Under the pieces are notes generated by a model. It made no database searches. It was not told the DNA's origin and worked only from the letters and a program-made list of their open reading frames with translations. From Plotosus lineatus (Eukaryota > Chordata > Actinopteri > Siluriformes > Plotosidae), in assembly GCA_024760905.1 (NCBI GenBank), contig CM045733.1:17695001-17759000 (forward strand): 64,000 nucleotides of DNA. Reading direction: 5' to 3'. Each line of letters begins with the position of its first letter. Position 1 is the stretch's first letter. This document shows positions 47,801 to 61,500 of the stretch, piece by piece. Position numbers and translations under genes: made by a program.

Positions 47801-50800
47801 TTGGAATTAGTTTAGGCAGACTTGAGGAAAGGCATCATTATTTATAAGATTAAAACTGTCACAGCCTTGAGCGCCACACTGTGGGCCAATACCACATGTT
47901 ATAGGTTTGGCCCTGTTATTGGTCCACTTAAAGTGCCACGTCTTAATGGCCTTGTGGTCAGTCACTCCTAAACTTCGCCAGGCCATTCGTAAATTTCTAT
48001 GGCCTTGATTTTAGTAGATTTCTTGGTTTTTAACTGTTCTCTTGGAAGCCCATAAAATATAAGACGATCAATGTATATCAGTCTTTATACCAAATAACTG
48101 TGCTCAGCGGTCCCGCTGCATGGCTCTTTTCCTTCAGTCACATTTCAAGTTACTCTGAAGATATCAGACTGGCTTTCTGACATCTCTTCGTTGATGAAGG
48201 ATCTGTAAATCAACCATGACAAAACTTAACTGAGATACTGCTGGACCCATCAATCACCATCAACACCCTCACACTCTCGCTGGCATACATGACTGGGAAA
48301 GAATCTTAGTGTAATTTTAGATGACACACTTTTCTTCTCTGATCACATTACATCAATCACCATAGCCTGCAGAGCACTTTGAAGAATACCGTTTCTGATT
48401 ACAAGATTTGGAGAGCTCGGGTTCCCGTGTAAGCCCGAGCTATTTCTGAAGCATTCTGAAGACTCCTGTCTATCCAGTTCATAACCTCCTAACATTCCCT
48501 GCTGTGACCTCACTCCTGATGTAGTACCACATAGCTTTCACCTGTCTTGACATTTTTGCCGTCAAAGAACTCCACGGTGTTTTAATGCACACTAGTCATA
48601 AGTCACAGATCCAATCTCAGATTTTATTCACTTTATTTAATCATAGCCAGTTACTACCCATCACGTATTGCCTCTCGATTGCACGACCACTACCAACGAA
48701 GGAGAGGCCGAAGCAAGCACACGCCCCAGTCTTTGTAATAACGAAACTGCTATCTTCCTACACTATACCTCGCTACTTCGCGCTTCAATTCATGTGGCTT
48801 CAGTACATCATGGTTTGTTTTTTAGTTGTTTTTTTTTTTTTAAATATTCATCAAATTTAAAAATAAGGAAATTAAGGAAGAATACGGGAAAAAGTTAAGG
48901 AAAATGTCGCAAAAACAAGTCCAATTATGCAAAAAAAACCCAAAACAAAACAAAAAACAACCCAAAACCCCCCATCAAAACTAGTTACATTTTTGTGAGG
49001 TGCGCATCTGAGTGCGTGCGCATTTATATTTGATTTCAATTTTATGCATTATTTTTTAATGTTTAATTGTTATTGGCAGTGGTGGCCTAGTGGTATAGGG
49101 CACTGGCTTGCTGATTCCAAGGTTGGGGGTTCAAGTCCTACTCTCCACAAGGTTGTCACCAGTGCTGTAGTGGTCAAAAAATAAGTGAGTACATGATGGC
49201 AGAGAAGCGACCGAGGTGCGCGGAGCGCAGGGAGGGTGCGGCTTTGGCTTTGAAACAATTTAGCACTTCATCTCCGCTTTTTATTCACAGTCGCGGAAAT
49301 TTACGTTGATCAACTATAAATTAGACCAAATTAAGTCAGTACACGCAACTCAGCGACTAAAACAAGTGGGTACATGGCATGTACCGGTGTGTACCCACCA
49401 CTACAGCACTGGTTGCCAACTCAGGGTTTTTTCTTTACTTCAGTATGCATGGCACATCTTTTCTTTGAGTCTGCTCATCTGCTAAATGCAAGACGTTGCT
49501 GCTTCAGTTTCTCAACTTTATACGGGAGTGTGTTCAGCGCTCTGCTAACAGCCGCGACCTTGGACAATAATAGTATTGTATAATATTGTGAACATGCTCT
49601 TTGTATAAATCAAAATTCAGAACAACTCAATTTACGAGTATATCCCAGATCTTTATTCTCTGCAGCCAGAAACTCCCATCTCCTCTCTACACTCATGATG
49701 TTTTCGTTATTTTTTGCATTAGTTCTTGGTTTTTAATTTATTGTAATATTGTTTGTATGAGGAAGTCTGGAGTGGCAGAGAAGTATGTTAGAGTGGTACA
49801 CACAGAGGGATAAAGTTGATGAGCCATACGATGAAGTTATGGGAAAGAATAGTGGAAGCTAGACTAAGGGCAGAGGTCAGCATTTGTGAACAACAGTTTG
49901 GTTTCATGCCAAGAAAGAGCACCACAGATGCAATGTTTGCTTTGAGGATGTTAATAGAGAAGTACAGAGAAGGTCAGAGGGAGCTACATTGTGCCTTTGT
50001 GGATCTGGAAAAAGCATATGACAGGGTGCCAAGAGAAGAACTGTGGTATTGCATGAGGAAGTCTGGAGTGGCAGAGAAGTATATTAGAGTGGTGCAGGAC
50101 ATGTATGAGAGATGTAAGACAGTGGTGAGGTGTGCTGTCGGTGTGACAGAAGAATTCAAGGTGGAGGTGGGACTGCATCAAGGGTCAGCTCTGAGCCCCT
50201 TCTTGTTTGCTATGGTGAAGGACAGGCTGACAGACGAGGTTAGATTCCCCATGGACTATGATGTTTGCAGATGACATTTTGATCTGTAGTGAGAGCAGAA
50301 AACAAGTGCGGGAAAATCTAGAGAGGTGGAGGTATGCCCTGGAAAGGAGGGGAATGAAGGTTAGCCTCAGTAAGACAGAATACATGTGCATGAATGACAA
50401 GGACCCAAGACGAACGGTGAGGTTACAGGGGACAGAGATAAAGAAGGTGGAGGATTTCAACAATCCAGAGCAATGGAGAGTGTGGAAAAGAGGTGAAGAA
50501 GCGTGTGCAGGCAGGTTGGAATGGATGGAGAAAAGTATCCGGTGTGATGTGTGATAGGAGGGTATCGGCAAGAATGAAGGGCAAAAGTGTACAAGACGGT
50601 GATAAGGCCAGTGATGTTGTATGGTTTAGAGACAGTGGCCCTGGGGAAAAGACAGGAGTCAGAGTTGGAGGTAGCAGAGATGAAAATGTTGAGGTTCTCT
50701 TGGGGAGTAACGAGGATGGATAGGATCAGAAACGAGTACATAAGAGGGACAGCCTATGTAAGATGTTTTGGAGACAAAGTCAGAGAGGCTAGACTGAGAT

Positions 50801-53583
50801 GGTTTGGACATGTACAGAGGAGGGATAGTGAGTATATTGGTAGTAGGATGCTGAGGTTGGAACTACCAGGCAGAAGGCCCAGAGGAAGACCAAAGAGAAG
50901 ATTTATGGATGTGGTGAAGGCGGACATGAAGGTCGTTGGAGTAAGAGTAGAAGATGCAGAGGATAGGGAGAGATGGCGGCAGATCATTTGCTGTGACGAC
51001 CCCTGAAGGGAACAGATGAAAGAAAAAGAAGAAGATTGTTTGTGGCCTTAAGACAATATACTATCTTTCTATTACTGCACCGTCAGTAGTTTGCATGCTG
51101 TTTTTTTTAAAAAAATACCATGAATGAGTTTCTATTAGGAGACCAAATGCAATTGGCAAATGTAATAGGCTCACCAATCTTTTAATATGCACACATATCA
51201 GAGGCTAACTGCGTTATTCTATAGTTTAAAACATTTTTATTACCAAGCATAGTCCTGCTTTTCCTTTAATGACCATGCACATTTACTCATACTCATAAAA
51301 GATGCTCCGGTACCCAAACCTACTAGTATGTAATGCTATGCTATCATTTTTTGCTGTACTATCGAACAGAGAACAAGCACTATTTCCTAATTACAGAGAT
51401 CCCTCACTTTCCGCTGTTAATGGAGACTGAGCCCCCCCGTCACAACCGATTTCCACTAAGTAGGATCGAACCCCCCCTGACTGACGTATACGTACATGTA
51501 TATGTGTATATAATATCAATAAATACATATTCAACGCTATAAATGCTTATAATAACAATTAAACATTCAAAAATAATGCATAAGATGTAAATAAAATATA
51601 AATACACACACATACAGACATGTGCACGCACACTCAGATGCACGCCTCACATAAAAATGTAAGTAGTTTTGTTGGGGGGTTTGTTTTGGGGTTTTTCCTA
51701 TTTTTGCTTAATTTCCTTATTTTTAATTTTTTGATGAATATTTTTGAAAAATCTGCGATGCACTGAAGCCGCAGAAACTAATACCCCCATTTCACTGGAC
51801 CGCAGCAGCAAAACCATAGTCATCCTCCAACGTTCCTCAGTTGTTCCTCAGTCATTCCGTCATCTTCCATGTCCTTCCGTACTATTCCAAAGGTATTCTT
51901 ACTCTTCCGTCAGGCCAAAATCTTCCGCGAACGTGCTTTTGAACATGTTCAAAAGCACGTTCACGGAAACATTTTCCCACAGTGTTCCCTCACGTTCCGC
52001 AGTCCTTTCCGCAAACGTTCCGTAATCGGTTCCTTTTATTCCACAAGTCTTCCGTGAACGTTCCACGAACATTCCTCCTTCTTATGGGTGTTCAAAAGCG
52101 GCCACAGAATCCCCACGGAATACTCACGGAAGATTTGCGGAATGGTTGCGGAGAACACGGAAAACTTGCGGAACACTCAAGGAAGTCACTTCCACTATAA
52201 ATTATTTCAGCTCATTCTCTTTATTTTTTCTGTTTTCCTGTTTATGTAATAAAGTTTTAAAGTTATAATCACTGTGGTTTGGACTTGTGTGCATGGTTTT
52301 TAGTCTGGAATGATTGAGGTGCAAATAAAAGGAACGTATTGACATTATTGATATTAAACATATTAACATATGTTAAATTTTAAATTTATTGTGAATGATA
52401 AACATTGCACATTATAAACATATGGTAAAGTACAAACATATGCTAAGTTTTAAATTTATTGTACATTATAAACATATTATACATTATAAACATATAGTAT
52501 GAATGAGAGAATGAGCTTCCTTGGTCATTCCGCGTATTTATAAGCGGAATCAGGAGCAAATCCTTTGATCTTTGCCGATTTTTCCGTGTTGAAACGTGGT
52601 TATGCCGGGTATTCCTCAGTCATTCCTCGCTTATTCCATGTTGAATGTGAACGTTCTGCCTTCATTTCGCATGTGCCGAGATAATTCCGTGGGTCTTCCT
52701 TTTAAAAAGGAGTAATTCCGCGTTCGTTCCGTAAACGTTCCGCCCTTTCTGTAAACGTTCTGTGAATTACCCGATGGTCTTCCGTTGCTCTCCGCAATGG
52801 TTCCGAGGGTGATCCGGGCGATTTTACGCATGTATTCTGACATTGTGCCGCGGTGTTTCCGTGTCCTTTCCGCACATTCCGTGATCGTTTCAAGGGTGTT
52901 CCGAAGGTGCAATTTTCCGTAGGTTTTTAACACATTTTCCGTGTAAAAATGCCGAAGCTCCTCTGTAGAGTGCGTTCCGCGCCTTTCTGCCATGATCCTT
53001 GCATTCCGCGCTGCAGTGAAATGGCGTATTAAGCACGAAGTAACAAGGGATTACTGTAATCCTCAATGCTTTGCAATCTGACTTTCTGCATCTTCCTACA
53101 ATACAAACAACCTGATAAAACCTCTCATGCCATTTAAAGAGCATCTTTAATATACAGTGTAGTGGGAGTATCTCCATTAATTATCTGTATGCAGAGCAGT
53201 GGGTAAACATCGCCATTAATGATGAGCACATGAATTGTATTCACATAAAGTTATTCCTGATGGTCGACCCGGCGAGGTGACTGTACAGAGAATGTTCTTA
53301 TACTGTGTATAAGGACACAAGCACCAAGCCATCCTGTACTCACTGTCCTCACGAACACTACTAAACACACTACTTAGTCCTCATCAACACACAGTTCAGC
53401 ATGAGGAGGTCACTGCTGGTAGCACCCAGTAGCAGACAATGCAAACGGAGCAGAAGTAAATTGTTTCATGACCCTTCTGATTGCGTAATACCAAGTTACT
53501 TCTTTGGAATCAGCAATAATTTTGTAAAGTACTAAAGAATTTCAAACAACTGATTATTTTAAAGGAGTTGGAGAGACTGAGTG

Positions 53584-53627
<44 letters not shown>

Positions 53628-56600
53628 CAGCCTTGCGGAGGTGTACGTCAGCAGGCCAAGATGAGATTTATGACCTCTTTAAGTGAGAATTGATTGAAAG
53701 TGACACTCGATCATTGTGAGGAAGGTTAAGCCCTCTGTGTGAGGTGGTGTGAACATGGCGATAGATTTTGACGCTCAGCGCCCACAGATACCAATGGGAG
53801 GGCAATTCTGCTGCAGGTAGACCTGGTTGAGCAGCAGCGCTGATCATATTTAACAACAGCTCAGGATGAATTAAGCTATGTTGTTGTTATCCCCCCCCCC
53901 CTGTGTCATTTGAAGTAATATGTTTATTTCCCTGAATCAAATAATATGCGCTAAATGAATGTATTTGGTTAATGAATGCGTCCTAAGTAATCCAGTTAAA
54001 TTGGACCTGATGATTGCAGCATTGTATTGGCAGTGATGAGTCGAAACACGAACCCTGAAACTAATTAGAGATAAAAGCTTTATGGGTTATTTAATTATAT
54101 ATTTATTTCCAATCATTACTTGCCCGAGCTACTGTGTTTAGTTGCGCATAAATACCGTTCCCTCTGTGGGCGTAATAATTCTTGCCATTAGTGTTAATAA
54201 GTACAACATGAACATTTCCTAGGCTTTATCAGGAGGGTATTGCATGTTGGACAAAATGGACAAATCATGTCCATAAGTGATATAAGCTCTGTGTACACAG
54301 CTATACATTCCCATGCACAATAGTATTTTTTTCAAGAAGAAGGGGAGAATGAAAGGTGATCTAAAATAATCTCTATCCGACAACCGGTCTGTGTGCAAAA
54401 TCTGAGACCAATCGTTGCAGTCACAGAATGATGACATCATCAAGGCCCAAGTTAACATGGAGGATTATGGCTTCAACCATAATTTCTTTCAGTATTTCAG
54501 GTGTTTATGCAAAAATATATTAATCCTGACGCACAGTGATCCCTTCGACTTTGTGCTTCAGTGCATCACGGGTTTTTCTAAAATATTCATCCAAAAATTA
54601 AAAAAACAAGGAAATTAAGGAAAAATAAGGGAAAAGTTAAGGAAAATGCTGTAAAACAAGGCCAATTATGCAAAAAAAAACAAAACAAAAAAAAAACAAA
54701 AACCCCCCCCACCAAACCCCAAACTAACAAAAACAAAAAAAGCAACCCAAAACCCCCCAACAAAACTACTTACATTTTTAGCTGCGCATATGTATGAGTG
54801 TGTATTTATATTTTATTTACATTTTATGCCTTATTTTTAAATGTTTAATTGTTATGACAAGCATTTACAGTGTTGAATATGTATTTATTGATATTATATA
54901 CACATACACATCAGTCAGTGGTGTCGGTCCAACTTCGCGGAAATCGGCAGTCGCACGGGGGTGGGGGTCTCGGTCCCCATTAACAGTGGAAAGTGAAGGA
55001 TCCCTGTATATATCGTTTCTCACTGCAACGACAATGATTTTAAAATAAACCTTTTCACACCTCCTACACAAATCTGCCAATCAATGGCACGAATGTATCA
55101 AAATCCGATACTCGTACATGTTAACTTGGGCCTCAATGACATCATTGTGCGACTCAGTTTTTAAATAACTGCCCATAAAATTGATAAAACAGAGCTGGAT
55201 AACAAGAGCTGTCTTCTCCTTTAAACATTTAAGATCCTGTAAATAAACCTACAGCCTCAATGCCAGAGGGGAAGAAAGAGCTAATAACAGGAAACTATGT
55301 TAACAGAGAATTTGATGTACATCTTTAAATATATTACCGATCCAATGAAAAAAAAAAAAAAAATGCAACACACCATCCTTTCCATTACTGTTATAAACCA
55401 AAAGAGAGTTTCTATTTCTTTCTTGGAAACAATAAAAGTCTTCTTTTCGAATTAGTATCAAAGAGCTGCTTCTGTTTTATGGCTTCACTTCAACCTTTGT
55501 TTTGTACACACCTCTGGCCTGAAAAATGATTTCCGCCCTCAGCTGCAAAGTAGACCTAGTTATCTGTGACCCTTATAAAGAACACTCACAGGGTGTATAT
55601 ACTTTTAGTACAGAGGTCGGGTAGGTTATTAAAGGGGAGGAGGGATGCTTTGTCAGTGTATATGATGCTACTGCAGCCGACCCGGTGAGAAGCACAGAGC
55701 TCGAAACCCATAACCTGCTCTTTTAAATTGTAAAAACAAGAAATATTGCAGGTTTCTTTGAGGAAAATACCTATTTCTTTCACACTTATTAGTTTGTCTG
55801 CAGACACTGCATTGAGGAAAGTCTGAAATGTCTGTTGAACTGTTAATTGGATTTGTTTAATTTCATAATGTGTAAAAATCAAACAACAACCAAAAAAAAA
55901 AAAAAAGAAAGAAAAAAAAAATTAGGGGCACGTAAAGGTGAAAATGTCCCTTATAAACCCAGAGAACATCTTATAAGAACACCTTAACAGAGATACAGTG
56001 GTACCTCAATTTACGAAAGTCTCACCAAACGAAAAATTCAGGTTACGAAACACATTTTCGTAAAATTTTTGTCTCTGGATACGAAATAAGTTCACGTTAT
56101 GAAAGCGCCATCTTAAAAATTCAAATTCGCCATTCAAACATTAAAACAATGCGCGAGTTGCTTTCCCACTGGTTTTCTCCCAACATAACGCCCTGTGGCC
56201 TCCAATTGGCTAGGAGGGAGCTGAATCGCCACAATACAGTACTGTACCCATAATGCTTTTCATGTGCCTTCGACCCATTGTTTGCCACATGTGAAGGAGA
56301 GCTGTACTGTTGGTTTGTGAGTTTTGTGAGTGTTTTCATTGCAGCGTTATTTTTCGTTATTAATCATGAGCACCAAGAACGTGATTCCCGGTGAGACAGA
56401 AAAGAAGAAGCGGGTTCCATTACCAATAAAAGTAAAACAGCAGATGATAAAAAAATATGAAAGTGGGATTCAGTTGAGTAAAATCGCAAAGAAGTATGGC
56501 CGAAACCCGTCTACAACGATATTGGGACGATATTGAAGCAGAAGGAGACCTCAAAAGCGGAGATACAGTGCCGGAGGTGATTATTTTGGAAAAAGCAACT

Positions 56601-57507
56601 GCCATATTTAAGGACCTCGTGAAGGAGGGTGGGGGTGAGGGTTCTTCAGACCAGCAACCTCCGGACTTTAAAGCGTCGCAAATGGTGGTTAAAAAAAGCG
56701 AAATAATTTTCTTTTACTTTTAACACATTTCATACAAAATTGGTGTACTTTTATAATTTTTAAAGGGTTTATGGGGTTGTATTGGGAGCCTTGGAACGAA
56801 CCACACATTTTACATGTAAAATGCGGTTCAACTTACGAAAAATGCAGGTTGCGAAAAAGGCGCTGGAACGGATTAATTTCGTAAGGTGAGGTACCACTGT
56901 ATCACACAAATCACCTGAGCACAGATTATACAGCCATCATTTATGAGTACATTATTGACTCAATAAATATTTTAAAAAATAATTTAGGTACTACATCCTG
57001 TTTGTTTTCCCTTTTTTCACGGCTCAAACTATACAGAACACAATGCTTTACAGCACAGAAAAAATAAATAAGGTCACCTCCAGAAAGGCGCCTGCAACCA
57101 ATAATCCTCATCAAGCCCAGTTCACCTTCTGCAGCCACTTTAACTCAGGGTCAAATCGCCTTTTCTCTGTAATTGGGCCGCGAGAACCAGGATTTGATTC
57201 AAGCGGACTGAACAATGCATATTCAAACATCATAAGATGCAAACTTTTGGATTTTGAGAGTAAATACTAAACCTCTGTTTACGCTCTCCACACATGTAAA
57301 AATACACCACAGCACACCCACCCTGAGGGCTGAAGGAAGCGTCGACAGCTGAGCCATCCCAGGATTCAACAGCACTGTCAACGCTAGGAATGGTGGTGGA
57401 GTAAATATCCGACAGCTTCCCAGACTTCTGTTGATTCTCATCTTCTGCATCACTCAGTTCTCCCAGACGCCCAGTCACTGATGGCTGCTTGGGACTTGCC
57501 ACTGTGT

Positions 57508-57545
<38 letters not shown>

Positions 57546-58095
57546 ACACACCCACACCCACGCGCACACGCACACGCACACACACACATATTAAAGCAAA
57601 CACTGAGCCTCGGGGTTCTGAGCTTAATGCATCATAAATAGAAAATGGTAAAAGCCATTTTTCCCCCCAGAGCCACAGATTGGTGCTCGTCCACTGACTC
57701 ACAAACACACTTTGTGTATGACTCACTGTAACATTTTGAACTAAACGTCAGTATAATACATCGCCGTTAAAACAAAAACAACACAAAACAGATTTTTTTG
57801 TCAAAAATATTTTGTTTTATTTGGCTTTGCATCAGATTCATTTTGGAGCAGCGTTGTTATGAAATTAAAATGAGAATAACTCGAGTTCTCTCCTCACACT
57901 CCTCTTTCTTTATTATAAATTGTAACAGAAATAAAACATTATATATTTCTACACTGCAGTGTTTCAATTATGCATTTACATCCATGGCATTTGGCACACA
58001 CACACATACACACACACACACACACGCACACACACGCACACACACACACACACACACGCACACACGGTCGGAAAGTGTCATGCTAATGAAATTTA

Positions 58096-58131
<36 letters not shown>

Positions 58132-58268
58132 GGTAGGGAAGTGTCATGCTAATGAAATTTTAACACACACACACACATGGTAAGAAAATGTCATGCTAAT
58201 GAAATTTAACACACGCGCACACACACACACACACACATAGTAGGTAAGTGTTATACTAGTGAAATTTA

Positions 58269-58332
<64 letters not shown>

Positions 58333-58428
58333 GGCATGGTCGGAAAGTGTCATGCGAATGAAATTTAATGCACACACACACACACACAGCACACACATGG
58401 TCAGATAGTGTCATGCTCATGAAATTTA

Positions 58429-58465
<37 letters not shown>

Positions 58466-58543
58466 AGGCTGACATGGTCTATTTTTTTACACACACACAC
58501 ACACATGGCATGGTCGGAAAGTCTCATGCTAATGAAATTTAAT

Positions 58544-58587
<44 letters not shown>

Positions 58588-61500
58588 TAATTTTTTCAGA
58601 GCTCTGATTTCAGGCTGCTCCTAAGTCTTTAATATTTTGTGTGTGTGTGGGGGTTGCTTTTTTGTTGTTGTTATTGTTTAAGAACTGAACAATTGTAACG
58701 TTCAACCCAACAGTGGCAGCATGGTGGTACTGTGGCTTGAACAACCCATAACTTTGAATCACTAACACTGAGCCTTACCAATGAACCACCAATGCACCGA
58801 TGTGGAAAAATAAACCATATGGCAAATGTTCTTTTCCCTCCCAAAGGTTTCAGTTAGTAGATACTAAATCTTTGAATAGATTTTTCCCAAAAGTCATTAT
58901 ATAGCCTGCTTATGCTCTACACTGCTTGCGGTGTGCACGTAGCTCACTTGGCTCTTAATGCTTAATATGTGGAGAAATTGAAAAATATATATTTTTTATT
59001 TATTCTTCTTTTCTAATGTTCAATTAAGTATATACTGTACTAATAAAATGAATTGCAGAATGTTACTGACTGCAGACTCCCCTTGATGTCCTGTCCCCCA
59101 ATTATAATTATTAATACTGGTGGTCTGGTGGTAAGGTAACCCTGATCCCAGGGTCGAGGGTTCAAGCCCCACAATCAACAGGTTGTCACTGCTGTCCTTC
59201 CAGTGCAGCTAACTGGGTTATCAAAGGCTGGCCAAATTCCGCGAAGTAGGTTCAACCCCCTGAACACCCCCACCCGACTGACGTATACGTACATGTATAC
59301 GTGTATCTTCTTCTTCTTTTCCTTTCGGCTTTTCACTTCAGGGGTTGCCACAGCGAATCATCTGCCTCCATCTCACCCTATCCTTAGCATCTTCTCTTAC
59401 ACCAACGACCTTCATGTCCTCTTTCATCACATCCATGAATCGTCTCTTTGGTCTTCCTCTGGACCTTCTGCCTGGTAGTTCCAGCCTCAGCATCCTATTA
59501 CCAATATACTCACTATCCCTCCTCTGTACATGTCCAAACCATCTCAATCTAGCCTCTCTGACTTTGTCTCCAAAACATCTTACATGTGTTGTCCCTCTGA
59601 TGTGCTCATTCCTAATCCTATCCATCCTCGTTACTCCCAGAGAGAACCTCAACATTTTCATCTCTGCTACCTCCAGCTCTGCCTCCTGTCTTTTTCCGAG
59701 GGCCACTGTTTCTAAACCATACAACATTGTTGGCCTCAACACCGTCTTGTACACTTTTCCTTTCATTCTTGCCGATACCCTCCTATCACACATCACACCG
59801 GACACTTTTCTCCAACCATTCCAACCTGCCTGCACACGCTTCTTCACCTCTTTTCCACACTCTCCATTGCTCTGGATTGTTGAGCCTAAGTACTTAAAAT
59901 CCTCCACCTTCCTTATCTCTGCTCCCTGTCACCTCACCGTTCCTCTTGGGTCCTTGTCATTCATGCACATGTATTCTGTCTTACTGAGGCTAATCTTCAT
60001 TCCTCTCCTTTCCAGGGCATACCTCCACCTATCTAGATTTTCCTGAACTTGTTTTCTGCTCTCACTACAGATCACAATGTCATCTGCAAACATCATAGTC
60101 CATGGGGAATCTAACCTCGTCTGTCAGCCTGTCCATCACCATAGCAAACAAGAAGGGGCTCAGAGCTGACCCTTGATGCAGTCCCACCTCCACCTTGAAC
60201 TCTTCTGTCACACCGACAGCACACCTCACCACTGTCTTACATCTCTCATACATGTCCTGCACCAGTCTAACATACTTCTCTGCCACTCCAGACTTCCTCA
60301 TGCAATACCACAGTTCCTCTCGGGACCCTGTCATATGCTTTCTCCAGATCCACAAAGGTACAATGCAGCTCCGTCTGAACTTCTCTGTACTTCTCCATTA
60401 ACACCCTCAAGGCAAACACTGCATCTGTGGTGCTCTTTCTTGGCATGAAACCAAACTGTTGTTCACAAATGCTGACCTCTGCCCTTAATCTAGCTTCCAC
60501 TATTCTTTCCCATAACTTCATCATATGGCTCATCAACTTTATCCCTCTGTAGTTGCCACAACTCTGCACGTCTCCCTTGTTCTTAAAAATGGGCACCAGC
60601 ACACTTCTCCTCCATTCCTCTGGCATCCTCTCACTCTCTAAGACCATGTTGAATGTTCTTGTCAGAAAATCTACTGCTACCTCTCCTAGACACTTCCATA
60701 CCTCCACTGGTATGTCATCAGAACCAACTGCCTTTCCATTCTTCATCCTCTTCAATGCCCTCCTCACTTCACCCTTACTGATCTTTGCTACTTCCTGGTT
60801 CTCAACAGTCACCTCTTCTACTCTTTTTTCTCTCATTTTCCTCATTCATCAGCTCTTCAAAGTACTCTTTGTTCACATCCATCACATCCAGCTCACATCC
60901 ATCATGGTCAACAGCTCTCACCCACTGCACCAGACTGTAGAGGAGCTGAGCAGCTCCTTCAGTGGATGACTGAGACATCTTAAGTGCAGGAAGGAGCGCT
61001 ACCGCAGGTCATTCATTCCCACCGCTGTCAGACTGTACAACGCCACTTTGTAACTGTCTGTGAAAATACCGGTTATGTGCAATAAAAACCGTGCACTTTA
61101 ATCAACCACATCTTCCCCACTGACTGTGAACCATATCAACCCATCTACTCTGCCCTCAGATACATGTACACTTGAATATAGGCCAGTCTACAAAGTTGTT
61201 CCCTTCTTTTCTTTTTTATTGTTTATTAATTTATACTATTTATGTATCTATTTATTTATATAATATACTATGTAAATTATATAATTTACTTATATAATAT
61301 ATATGTATGTGTGTATGTTTGTATATGTATCTATTTTTGCACCCCCTTCTGATGGTACCTCAAGAGCCTGTAACAGTGAATTTCTCCATTGTGAGATTAA
61401 TAAAGCTGTATCTTATCTTATCTTCCATCTTCCCAGCACACTTCTGTCATCAGTCAATACATTTCCCTCTCTGTCCTTTATCAATCTAACTTGCTGCACG

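Larger units (their letters stand above)
51394..53056. mobile_element. GGGATCCCTC MITE split by a TTCCG-rich element
   Basis: Left 51394-51780 (cagagatccctcactttccg ... gaagccgcagaaacta), right 53030-53056 (taagcacgaagtaacaaggg, ending attactg), TA-flanked. Confidence 0.85.

Noticed and set aside
57990..58592. CRISPR-like repeat/spacer pattern
   Set aside because: The repeated cores are separated by CA tracts rather than unique spacers, and the DNA is vertebrate.
59345..60046. 233-codon plus-strand open frame
   Set aside because: It is the antisense shadow of the RTE-like LINE C-terminal coding region.
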